Assembly (NCBI RefSeq): GCF_003696215.1
Contig: NZ_RFFG01000006.1
Location: 1 to 64,000 of the forward strand
DNA from: Actinomadura harenae
Lineage (GTDB): Bacteria > Actinomycetota > Actinomycetes > Streptosporangiales > Streptosporangiaceae
Direction of reading: 5' to 3'
DNA length: 64,000 nucleotides
Both the position numbers and the translations under genes were made by a program. The notes beneath the pieces are model-generated. The model was not told the origin of the DNA. It did no database searches and saw only the letters and a program-made list of their open reading frames with translations. The first letter of the stretch is position 1, and every line of letters begins with the position of its first letter. Positions 44,566 through 52,298 of this stretch are shown piece after piece.

Positions 44566-45942
44566 ATGGCTTTGCAAAGACATCGCGTACGCACGCTCAC
44601 GTCCACCGAGCATCCGCCGCCTTCGGCCACCACCGCACCCCCGCCTTCGGCCACGGCTGCACCCCCGCCACCACAGGCCGCCGCCGCGCTCCTGCCGCCA
44701 CCGGCCAGAGCCGTGCTCCTGCTGCCGGTGGCCGCCGCCGCGCTGCTGGTGGCGCCTTCCTCGGCGTCCGCCGGGACGGCGTCCTGCGCGCCAGCACCCC
44801 ATCCGCGCACCCGGGACTGCACGACGTCGCCCGGTTTGTCCGGAATGGCCGCACGTCCGAACGCGCGGACGCCCCACAGGCGGGAATGCCGGTGCTGGCG
44901 TTTCGTCCGCCCGGAGGGCCTTCCGGGCGAAACGGCCCTGACCGGGATCAGCGCACCGTCCAGCAGGACGGGCTGGGCCGTCGGACGGGCCGGAACCGTC
45001 CCGCTGGCCCTGCGCTGGACGGGAACCCGCTGGCGCCGGACCCCGCTGCCGCTGCCCGACCGCACCGCCCTCGGCGCGATCTCGGCCGTGTCCGCGAACG
45101 ACGCGTGGATCGTCGGTTCTAGCGCCGACGGCGGCGCCCGGACCGCCCACTGGAGCGGACGGCGCTGGACGCCCGGCACGCTCCCCGCCTCCGGCGGAAA
45201 GCCGATCTCCGCCCGAGGCGTGGCCGCACGGGCCCCGGGCGATGTCTGGGCGGTCGGCAGCACCGGCGGATTCGCCGGAACCATGGCCGTGACCTGGCAT
45301 TTCGACGGACGTTCCTGGACGGTCGCGCCCACCGGATCAGCCCCCGGCAGCGCCCTGAACGCCGTCGCGGCGGACGCCCCCGACGACGCCTGGGCCGTCG
45401 GCACCGCCGGAGACCGCCAGCTCCTGCTCCGCTGGGACGGCCGCTCCTGGATCTCCACGTCTCCCCCGCGGCAGGCCGCCGAGGCGACGCCGTCCGCCGT
45501 GGCCGCCGCCTCCCCGACCAACGTGTGGGCGGTCGGCACGACGCCCTCGGGCGCGGCCCTCGTCGAGCACTGGGACGGGCACGTTTGGTCGGTCGTCCCC
45601 GCTCCGCTCCCCGCGTCCGGCCGCCCGGCGGGCGCCAGGGCGGGTCGCGTCGCCGGGACCCCGCTCGGGGCCACGGCCGTCGTGACGGACGGCCAGGAGG
45701 GAGTCTGGATCTCCGGCGCGGACGCGGCCTCCCGGCCCTACCTGGCGCACGCCGGCGGGACGTCGTGGGAGGTCTCCCGCCCGCCGCTGCCCGTCGCGGG
45801 CTCCGGCAGGACGTCGGGGACGATCAGCGCGCTGGCGCTCGTCCCCGGCACTCCGGAGGTCCGCGCCGCCGGGACGTTCAGCACCCCGAACGGCTCACCC
45901 GCGCAGGCCCTGACCTGGACCAACACGCCACGTCCCCGATGA
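44566..45942 (+). CDS. Secreted beta-propeller-like repeat protein
   Basis: A 458-residue protein from ATG 44566 with GGAGG upstream. The N-terminus has a Pro/Ala-rich stretch, then a hydrophobic segment ending SSASAG (~55-72), consistent with an export signal set unusually deep. The rest carries at least five repeats with the pattern A-x-DAWAVG...W-x-G-x-W (NDAWIVGSS, GDVWAVGSTG, DDAWAVGTAG, TNVWAVGTT, GVWISGAD), as in bacterial YCF48/Kelch-like propellers. Probably an extracellular or cell-wall protein without enzymatic signature. Confidence 0.75.
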   Translation: MALQRHRVRTLTSTEHPPPSATTAPPPSATAAPPPPQAAAALLPPPARAVLLLPVAAAALLVAPSSASAGTASCAPAPHPRTRDCTTSPGLSGMAARPNARTPHRRECRCWRFVRPEGLPGETALTGISAPSSRTGWAVGRAGTVPLALRWTGTRWRRTPLPLPDRTALGAISAVSANDAWIVGSSADGGARTAHWSGRRWTPGTLPASGGKPISARGVAARAPGDVWAVGSTGGFAGTMAVTWHFDGRSWTVAPTGSAPGSALNAVAADAPDDAWAVGTAGDRQLLLRWDGRSWISTSPPRQAAEATPSAVAAASPTNVWAVGTTPSGAALVEHWDGHVWSVVPAPLPASGRPAGARAGRVAGTPLGATAVVTDGQEGVWISGADAASRPYLAHAGGTSWEVSRPPLPVAGSGRTSGTISALALVPGTPEVRAAGTFSTPNGSPAQALTWTNTPRPR

Positions 45943-45950
45943 ACGACCGC

Positions 45951-45973
45951 GCCCCGGCCGGACGGGCCGGGGC
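45951..45973. terminator. Bidirectional terminator candidate
   Basis: A 9-bp GC stem (45951-45959 with 45965-45973) lies between convergent genes, followed by three GGCCGGTGG-like repeats up to 46010. No T-run. Confidence 0.6.
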
Positions 45974-46015
45974 CCCGGTGGCCAGGGCCGGTGGTCAGGG
46001 CCGGTGGCGTCGGGG

Positions 46016-46951
46016 TCAGGTGGCCGGAGTGGGCCGGGAACCGGAGCGGTCGATGTCCGGCTCGAGGTAGATCAGGTGGGCCTCGGGGAACCGGGCGCGG
46101 ACCTTCTCCTCGGCGGCGTCGATGCCGCGGGCGAGCCCGGCGGCGGTCTCGTCGTGGTGCACGGCGATCTTGGCCGCGATGAGGAGCTCCTCGGGACCGA
46201 CGTACTCGGTGCGGATGTGGATCACGCGGTCCACCTCCGGCACCGACTCGAGGGTCTCGACGATCTTGGCCTGGGTCTCCGCGTCGGCGCCCTCGCCGAT
46301 CAGCAGGCTCTTGGTCTCGATCGACAGGACGGTCGCGACCGCGGCGAGCAGCAGGCCGATCGCGATGGTGCCGACGCCGTCCCAGACGCCGTTGCCGGTG
46401 ACCACGGCGAGGCCGATGCCGGCCAGCGCCAGGACCAGGCCGATGAGGGCGGCGGCGTCCTCCAGGAGGACGACCGGGAGCTCGGGGGCCTTGGCGCGCC
46501 GGATGTAGTCGACCCACGAGCGGGTGCCGCGGGTCTGGTTGGCCTCGCCGATCGCGGTCCGGAAGCTGAAGCCCTCCAGCACGATCGCGAAGATCAGGAC
46601 GGCGAACGCCCAGATCGGCGAGTCGACCTTCTCCGGATGCTGGATCTTGTGGACGCCCTCGTACAGCGAGAACGCCGCGCCGACCGTGAACAGCACGACC
46701 GCGACGATGAAGGCGTAGAAGAACCGCTCACGGCCGTACCCGAAGGGGTGCCGCGCGGTGCGCTCGCGCTCGGACCGCTTGCGCCCGACCAGGAGCAGCA
46801 CCTGGTTGCCGGAGTCGGCGATCGAGTGGATGCCCTCGGCGAGCATGGAGGACGAGCCCGTGAAGGCGAACGCGACGAACTTCGACACCGCGATCCCCAG
46901 GTTGGCTCCCAGGGCGGCGATGATCGCCTTGCCTCCGCCTTCAGCACTCAT
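46016..46951 (-). CDS. Cation diffusion facilitator transporter (ZnT9-like)
   Basis: A 311-residue CDF exporter with six TM segments. The TM2 metal site is at H42 and D46 (GIHSIADSGNQ). In TM5 the metal-site region reads LLEDAAALIG, an E-D pair rather than the canonical H/DxxxD, as in the SLC30A9-like branch. A cytosolic C-terminal domain follows from ~215. It likely moves Zn, Mn or Co out of the cytosol by proton antiport. Its start overlaps the end of the PGI/PMI gene (ATGA), so it is the last gene of the manB operon. Confidence 0.9.
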   Translation of the reverse strand: MSAEGGGKAIIAALGANLGIAVSKFVAFAFTGSSSMLAEGIHSIADSGNQVLLLVGRKRSERERTARHPFGYGRERFFYAFIVAVVLFTVGAAFSLYEGVHKIQHPEKVDSPIWAFAVLIFAIVLEGFSFRTAIGEANQTRGTRSWVDYIRRAKAPELPVVLLEDAAALIGLVLALAGIGLAVVTGNGVWDGVGTIAIGLLLAAVATVLSIETKSLLIGEGADAETQAKIVETLESVPEVDRVIHIRTEYVGPEELLIAAKIAVHHDETAAGLARGIDAAEEKVRARFPEAHLIYLEPDIDRSGSRPTPAT

Positions 46952-48168
46952 ACGTCCGCAATCCTCGCCTTGAGCTCCTGGATGGTCGTCACCGGGGTCG
47001 GGTCGACGCCCAGTGCGATCGCCAAGTAAACCGTGACGTAGTCGGCAACGGCTACAAGTGTCGCCATTCTCTCCAGCGGGTGGTCGCCCTCGGCGCGGAT
47101 CTCGGTGACCGGGACCCCGCGCGCGGCGGCCAGTTCGGCCGAGACCTCGCGCCGCCTCGCGACCTGCGGATGCTCGTCGGTGTCGCGCATCATGACCAGG
47201 TGCAGGCCGTGCTCGGCGTCGCCGGTGCGGTCGCGGAAGAAGTCGTCCGGGTCACCGGCGCCGCCGCCCGAGCGGCCGAAGTACCCGTCGAACGCGACGA
47301 CCTGGTTGTGGCCGGCCTCGGGCAGCTCGCCGAAGACGCCGGGGTACTTGGCGTTCTCGTTGAGCTGGCAGCACATCCGGTACGCGGCGACGCCCGCGAG
47401 CGGGGACGAGCCCCACACCATCGGGACGTCGCCCAGAAGGTCGAGGGCGACGCGCTTGGCCGGGTTCACGAACGGCTCGCTGGCCGGACGGCAGCGGTGC
47501 GCGACGTCCTCCAGCCGGACGGCCGTGGACTCGAGCACCTCGTCCGGGACGTCGGCGAGCCGCAGCGCGCGGGCCGCCATCAGCAGCGGGACGGTCAGCC
47601 CCCACAGCGTGGCGCGCGGCTGCCCCACCGACCGGACCGGGACGAACAGGCCTCGGGTCTGCTCGCCCAGCCGGGACAGGGGCGACTCCGCGCCGCCGAC
47701 CAGCAGCAGGCGGCAGCCGCGGCGGGCGGCCTCGGCCGCCACCGCGAGGGTCTCCTCGGTGCCGCCGGAGCAGGACACGGCGATCACCAGGTCGGCCGCG
47801 CCGACCCAGCCGGGCAGCCGGTGCCCCCGGACGGTCAGCACCGGCACCGGGCAGCCGGGACCGCACACGGCGGCCAGAACGTCACCGGAGATCCCGGAGC
47901 CGCCCATTCCGGTCACCACGACCGCGCGCGGACGTCCCTCGTCGGCGATCCGCTCGATCCCGGCCTCGGTGGCCAGCATCCGCGCCTCGCGGATCTGCGC
48001 GGCGGACGAGGCGACCTGGCGGAGCATCCCGCCCGGGTCGGCCGCCTCCGTCGCGGCGGCGGACTCCAGCCGGGACTCGTCGACGCCGTCCAGGCCCGCC
48101 GGGTCGGCGCCGGCCGGGGCCGCGCCGGCCCGGGCGGGGGCCTCCGGGTCCTCCGGCGCCGCGCTCAC
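46948..48168 (-). CDS. SIS-domain phosphoglucose/phosphomannose isomerase
   Basis: A 406-residue protein from GTG 48168. Two SIS domains hold VVVTGMGGSGISGDV, IAVSCSGGTEETLA and SSPLAGVAAYRMCCQLNENAKYP, with the catalytic Glu in GELPEAGHN, the signature of the bifunctional PGI/PMI group. It interconverts fructose-6-P with glucose-6-P or mannose-6-P, feeding ManB and GDP-mannose or glucan synthesis. The GTG overlaps the end of the Trm112-like gene. Residues 1-~40 are an Ala/Pro-rich leader. Confidence 0.88.
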   Translation of the reverse strand: MSAAPEDPEAPARAGAAPAGADPAGLDGVDESRLESAAATEAADPGGMLRQVASSAAQIREARMLATEAGIERIADEGRPRAVVVTGMGGSGISGDVLAAVCGPGCPVPVLTVRGHRLPGWVGAADLVIAVSCSGGTEETLAVAAEAARRGCRLLLVGGAESPLSRLGEQTRGLFVPVRSVGQPRATLWGLTVPLLMAARALRLADVPDEVLESTAVRLEDVAHRCRPASEPFVNPAKRVALDLLGDVPMVWGSSPLAGVAAYRMCCQLNENAKYPGVFGELPEAGHNQVVAFDGYFGRSGGGAGDPDDFFRDRTGDAEHGLHLVMMRDTDEHPQVARRREVSAELAAARGVPVTEIRAEGDHPLERMATLVAVADYVTVYLAIALGVDPTPVTTIQELKARIADV

Positions 48169-48341
48169 GGGGTGGGCGTCCGGGCCTCGTCGACCAGCAG
48201 CACCGGGATGTCGTCGCGCACCGGGTAGGCGTACTTGCACGACCCGGTGCAGACCAGCTCACCGGCCTTGTCGTCCTGTTCCAGAGCCCCGCCGCAGTTC
48301 GGGCAGGCGAGGATCTCCAGCAGCCAGGAGTCGAGCTTCAT
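48165..48341 (-). CDS. Trm112-family zinc-ribbon protein
   Basis: A 58-residue Trm112/YcaR-like protein. Four cysteines, C13, C16, C31 and C35, can bind zinc, and the ending YPVRDDIPVLLVDEA is the family hallmark. Bacterial members are small partners of unknown function. It sits two bases after manB and overlaps the PGI/PMI start (GTGA). Start ATG 48341. Confidence 0.9.
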   Translation of the reverse strand: MKLDSWLLEILACPNCGGALEQDDKAGELVCTGSCKYAYPVRDDIPVLLVDEARTPTP

Positions 48342-48343
48342 CG

Positions 48344-49717
48344 TCACTTCTCCCTCACGATCGCCAGGACCTCGTCGCGGACCTCGGCCATGGCTGTCTC
48401 GTCGTCGGCCTCCGCGTTCAGGCGGAGCAGCGGTTCGGTGTTGGACGGGCGCAGGTTGAACCACCAGGCGCCGCCGGCGACGGTGAGCCCGTCCAGCTCG
48501 TCGACGGTCACGCCCGGGCGGCCCTCGAACGCCTCGCGGACGCGCGCGGTGGCGGCGGCCTGGTCGGCGACCTCGCTGTTGATCTCGCCGGAGGCCGCGT
48601 ACGGGCTGTACTCGGCCAGCATCGCCGACAGCGGGCCGGACTGGCCGCCGAGCGCGGCGAGCACGTGGAGCGCGGCGAGCATGCCGGAGTCGGCGAACCA
48701 GAAGTCCTTGAAGTAGAAGTGCGCCGAGTGCTCGCCGCCGAACACCGCGCCGCTCTCGGCCATCGTCTGCTTGATGAACGAGTGCCCGACCCGGGTGCGC
48801 ACCGGGACGCCGCCGTGCGCGGTGATGATCTCCGGGACGGCCTTGGAGGTGATCAGGTTGTGCACGATGTGCGCGCCCGGGTGCTTGGCCAGCTCGCGCA
48901 CGGCGACCAGCGCGGTGATCGCGGACGGGGAGACGATCTCGCCCCGTTCGTCGACCACGAAGCAGCGGTCGGCGTCGCCGTCGAAGGCCAGGCCGATGTC
49001 GGCACCGGTCTCGCGCACCTTGGCCTGCAGGTCGCGCAGGTTCTCGGGCTCGATCGGGTTGGCCTCGTGGTTCGGGAAGGTGCCGTCGAGCTCGAAGTAC
49101 AGCGGCACCAGGTCGATCGGCAGGCCCTCGAACACGGTCGGGACGGTGTGCCCGCCCATGCCGTTGCCGGCGTCGACGACGACCTTCAGCGGCCGGATGC
49201 CGGACAGGTCGACCAGCTTCTTCAGGTGCTCGGCGTAACCGTCGAGCATGTCGCGCCGGGTGACCGTGCCGGGCTCGCCGTCGTAGGCCGGGACGCCGCT
49301 CTCGACCAGATCGCGGATCTCCGTCAGCCCGGTGTCGCGGCCGACCGGGCGCGCCCCGGCGCGGCACATCTTGATGCCGTTGTACTTGGCCGGGTTGTGG
49401 CTGGCGGTGAACATCGCGCCGGGCACGTCGAGCGCGCCCGAGGCGTAGTAGAGCAGGTCGGTCGAGCCGAGCCCGGCCTCGATCACGTCGGCGCCCTGCG
49501 AGGTCGCTCCACGCGCGAACGCGGCGGCCAGCGGCACGGACGAGGTGCGCATGTCGTGGGCCGTGACGACCGTGCGGGCGCCCGTCACGCGGACGAAGGC
49601 CGCTCCGACGCGCTCCACGGTCTCGGCGTCGAGCTCGTCCGGGACCACGCCCCGGATGTCGTACGCCTTGAAGATCTTGGCGAGGTCGCCCACTCCTGCT
49701 CCCCGGTTCTCCGACAC
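48344..49717 (-). CDS. manB: Phosphomannomutase/phosphoglucomutase
   Basis: A 457-residue alpha-D-phosphohexomutase that moves phosphate between C6 and C1 of mannose or glucose. The catalytic phosphoserine is S106 in TASHNPAKYNGIK, the metal-binding loop is FDGDADRC, the sugar loop GGEHSAHFYF, and the phosphate-binding loop RPSNTEPLLR. The GTG at 49717 is the longest start; GTG 49693 (VGDLAKIFKAYDIRG), with GGGGAGCAGGA in front, is at least as likely and is where family similarity begins. First gene of manB-Trm112-PGI/PMI-CDF. Confidence 0.93.
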   Translation of the reverse strand: MSENRGAGVGDLAKIFKAYDIRGVVPDELDAETVERVGAAFVRVTGARTVVTAHDMRTSSVPLAAAFARGATSQGADVIEAGLGSTDLLYYASGALDVPGAMFTASHNPAKYNGIKMCRAGARPVGRDTGLTEIRDLVESGVPAYDGEPGTVTRRDMLDGYAEHLKKLVDLSGIRPLKVVVDAGNGMGGHTVPTVFEGLPIDLVPLYFELDGTFPNHEANPIEPENLRDLQAKVRETGADIGLAFDGDADRCFVVDERGEIVSPSAITALVAVRELAKHPGAHIVHNLITSKAVPEIITAHGGVPVRTRVGHSFIKQTMAESGAVFGGEHSAHFYFKDFWFADSGMLAALHVLAALGGQSGPLSAMLAEYSPYAASGEINSEVADQAAATARVREAFEGRPGVTVDELDGLTVAGGAWWFNLRPSNTEPLLRLNAEADDETAMAEVRDEVLAIVREK

Positions 49718-49772
49718 TGACGGGACCCGAGCCTACCGGCGGCGGGCACCGAGGGGCGGAGCACACCCGTCC

Positions 49773-49781
49773 TGTGGATAA
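49773..49781 (-). other. DnaA box-like site
   Basis: TGTGGATAA on the plus strand (TTATCCACA on the minus), a perfect DnaA 9-mer 56 bases upstream of manB. Isolated; significance unknown. Confidence 0.35.
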
Positions 49782-49871
49782 CTTCGGCGCACCCCGGGCC
49801 CTGCCTCCGAAGCGCCCACGGACGCGCCCGGCGCCTCCCGTGCGTACGCGGAGGACGCCCCTGGGCGGGGC

Positions 49872-50228
49872 TCAGTCGGTGCTGCGCAGGACGCGGAGGT
49901 GGCCCTTGCGTCCGACCTCGGTCGCCTGCCCTATGGGCTCCTCGCGGTCGCCGGGGGCGGGACGGCCCGCCTCACGGACGGCGTCGGCGAGGGCCTCGAG
50001 GTCGTCGGCGCTGGGCTCGGTCTCGGTCTCCACGGGGAGACGGACCAGTTCCCAGCCCATGGGCGCGGTGAGCCGCTCGGAGTGCTCCGCGCACAGGTCG
50101 TAGCAGTGCGGCTCGGCGTACGTGGCGAGCGGCCCCAGGACCGCGGTCGAGTCGCGGTACACGTACGTGAGCGTGAAGACTGCCTGCGCCTTGCAGGCGG
50201 TGCGGGAGCAGATGCGGACGGGGCTCAC
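49872..50228 (-). CDS. DUF3499 family protein
   Basis: A 118-residue actinobacterial protein. RICSRTACKAQAVFTLTYVY, DSTAVLGPLATYAEPH and YDLCAEHSERLTAPMGWELV fit DUF3499. Cysteines at 7, 12, 42 and 46 with nearby histidines look like a zinc site. Function is unknown; the family is restricted to actinobacteria and kept next to manB and whiB. Encoded alone and divergent from the zincin gene. Confidence 0.9.
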   Translation of the reverse strand: MSPVRICSRTACKAQAVFTLTYVYRDSTAVLGPLATYAEPHCYDLCAEHSERLTAPMGWELVRLPVETETEPSADDLEALADAVREAGRPAPGDREEPIGQATEVGRKGHLRVLRSTD

Positions 50229-50377
50229 GATGGCCGACCGTACCCCGCCGCGACGGCGTCCGCCACCACCGCCGCGGCACGTGTCGCCGTTACCGGTCGA
50301 TTTCCGCGATAACGATCACAATCCGTGAGCCCGCCGTGCGGGCGGGGTGAAAGCGCGCGCGGGGGTACTCTGGACGT

Positions 50378-50824
50378 GTGCGATCCCGTGTGGCAGGTGC
50401 AGGCCGCCCTTCGGCCGGCCCACAGACACGGCGCCGTGACCGGCACGGCCGTGGCCTGCGTGGTCCCTTGACGCCCCCGCTCTCCCCGATCTCGCGCACC
50501 CGTGCCGAGAGGTTCGACGACCTGGTGGCCGACGAGGTGCGCCGCATCGCCGCGCGCTGGGGCCGTGAGCTGGCCCAGGTCGAGTTCGCGGTCGAGGACG
50601 TCCCCGAGGAGCCGCTTCCGCCGGACGGCCCGGTGCCGCTGGGCGCGACGCTGCCCGGAGACGGCGGGCGCCCCGTCCGCGTGGTGATCTACCGCAGGCC
50701 CGTGGAGGCGCGGGCGACGACCGAGCGCGACCGGGCCCGTCTCGTCCGTGATCTCGTCGTGGAGGAGGTCGCCGACCTGCTGGGCATGTCCCCCGAGTCG
50801 GTCGACCCCAGCTACGAGGAATAG
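50378..50824 (+). CDS. Metallopeptidase-family (zincin-like) protein without HExxH
   Basis: A 148-residue protein whose second half (45-148) matches the zincin-like metallopeptidase family (PF06262): FDDLVADEVRRIAARWG, VEFAVEDVPEEP, VVIYRRPVEARA. Where the family has HExxH, this one reads EEVADL, so the zinc ligands are missing and it is probably not a protease. A TACTCT -10 box at 50366-50371 lies 7 bases before the GTG, so the mRNA may be leaderless. The first ~40 residues are Arg-rich and may not be translated if a later start is used. Confidence 0.8.
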   Translation: MRSRVAGAGRPSAGPQTRRRDRHGRGLRGPLTPPLSPISRTRAERFDDLVADEVRRIAARWGRELAQVEFAVEDVPEEPLPPDGPVPLGATLPGDGGRPVRVVIYRRPVEARATTERDRARLVRDLVVEEVADLLGMSPESVDPSYEE

Positions 50825-50885
50825 CCCTCCGGCGGCCGGTCGCGCGCGTGCGAGGCGGGGTGCCGGACACGTTCCGTAGCGGTTC

Positions 50886-52298
50886 TCAGTCCAGTGTGTG
50901 GTGTGAGTCATGCGCGGGCGGGAGCATCTGGGCGAGCGGTGCCGGGGGCACGGGTTCCGCCGTGACCAGCCCGGACGTGACGAGGACGCTCCCGGCGTAG
51001 AGGGGGCCGTCGGCGTCGACACGGAGGCCGGTTGCGGCCAGTCCACGCGTCCCGGGCAGGAAATAGGCCGTTTCGACCGTCCGTCCCGCGGGGACCGCCA
51101 GGGTCCGGGGCTCCCCGCCGCCCACGGGCATGAGGGTGACCGTGACGGTCCGGGTCGGCGCGGTCAGGATCAGGCCCCCGCCGAGCCGGGCGTCCGGGAT
51201 GACGCCGGGCCCGGTGCCCGGCCCCAGGGGCGAGGTCGCGGTTCCGAAGGCCACGTCGGGCCCGCGCGTGGCGGTGAACCCGGCGACGACGGGCTTGTCC
51301 GAATCGACCAGGATCGCGGCCGGACGACCTGCCAGTGTCCCGCGCAGGTCGAACGTCGTGATCGTTCGTGGCCGCCCGGACGAGGCGCCGTCCTGTGCCT
51401 GGGCGTTCGGCGTCACGGTCCCGTCCGGGCCGACGAGCCGGACGCGGATCTTCGCGCCGGCCTCTCCCGGTACCGCGACCAGCAGTCTTCGATCACCCGG
51501 CCCGCTCGGGACGCCCGGCAGCACCAGCGAGGTCGCGGGGGTGGGCGAGACGGGTTCCCAGTCGATTCCGCGGCCCGGGGAGACCCGGACGCGGAGGGCC
51601 GCGGCGACGCGTCCGGACGTGGCCCGCACCCTCAGGGCGAGGTCGCGCGCGGCCTGGACGACCGCCCCCAAACCCTCCCGTGATTGTCCGATCCAGACAA
51701 CACGGGTGCTGTGCGGGGCGACCGCCACGCCCTGGCCGTCGAGCGTGTCGAGGGGGCCTTCGCCCGAAAGCGCGCTCAGGTCCACGGACGCGGGGGTGTC
51801 GTCCACGTCGGTGAGGTGGAGTTCGAGATCTTCGGCGGCCAGTGGCCCGGGCCCCAGGAACCACTGGTCGAAGCCCGGCTGGACGCAGCGGGCGGCGGCG
51901 ACGCCCCGGTCGCGTCCGTGTGTCCAGAGGGTCGTCCAGCGTGCGGACAGGCCCGCGGCCAGGTCTCCGTCCGCGCGGACGACGACGGCGGGCTTGTTCC
52001 GGCCTTTGACGTCGCTGGTCCAGTGCTGTCCGGGGGACGTGAGCATGGCCGTGCGCGGTCCTTCGATGGAGACTCGTCCGCGCGCGTTCGGGATGGGCGC
52101 TGTTTGAACGCCCACCCGTCCGGCTTCTCCACCCGGACAGGCCATGACAACGCTCTTGATCGGTTCCTGGACAGGCTTTGCCATGCGCGCTGCTCCGGGA
52201 CGGGTCACGTGCGCCGTTCCGTAGAGCGCGGCCATGGCCACGGGAGCGGCGGCGGCCACGATGTACCTGTTCTTGAACAGTCCGAGTTCGAGCTTCAC
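50886..52298 (-). CDS. DUF5719 family exported protein
   Basis: A 470-residue protein with one N-terminal TM/signal anchor (~8-30) and a long beta-rich extracytoplasmic part. Blocks such as CPGGEAGRV, VARCVQP-like AARCVQPGFDQWFLGPG, and the end YFLPGTRGLAATGLRVDADG fit actinobacterial DUF5719. The GTG at 52298 overlaps the stop of the large glycosyltransferase gene (GTGA), indicating that the two act together, perhaps in export or maturation of a glycan. That role is inference. Confidence 0.8.
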   Translation of the reverse strand: MKLELGLFKNRYIVAAAAPVAMAALYGTAHVTRPGAARMAKPVQEPIKSVVMACPGGEAGRVGVQTAPIPNARGRVSIEGPRTAMLTSPGQHWTSDVKGRNKPAVVVRADGDLAAGLSARWTTLWTHGRDRGVAAARCVQPGFDQWFLGPGPLAAEDLELHLTDVDDTPASVDLSALSGEGPLDTLDGQGVAVAPHSTRVVWIGQSREGLGAVVQAARDLALRVRATSGRVAAALRVRVSPGRGIDWEPVSPTPATSLVLPGVPSGPGDRRLLVAVPGEAGAKIRVRLVGPDGTVTPNAQAQDGASSGRPRTITTFDLRGTLAGRPAAILVDSDKPVVAGFTATRGPDVAFGTATSPLGPGTGPGVIPDARLGGGLILTAPTRTVTVTLMPVGGGEPRTLAVPAGRTVETAYFLPGTRGLAATGLRVDADGPLYAGSVLVTSGLVTAEPVPPAPLAQMLPPAHDSHHTLD

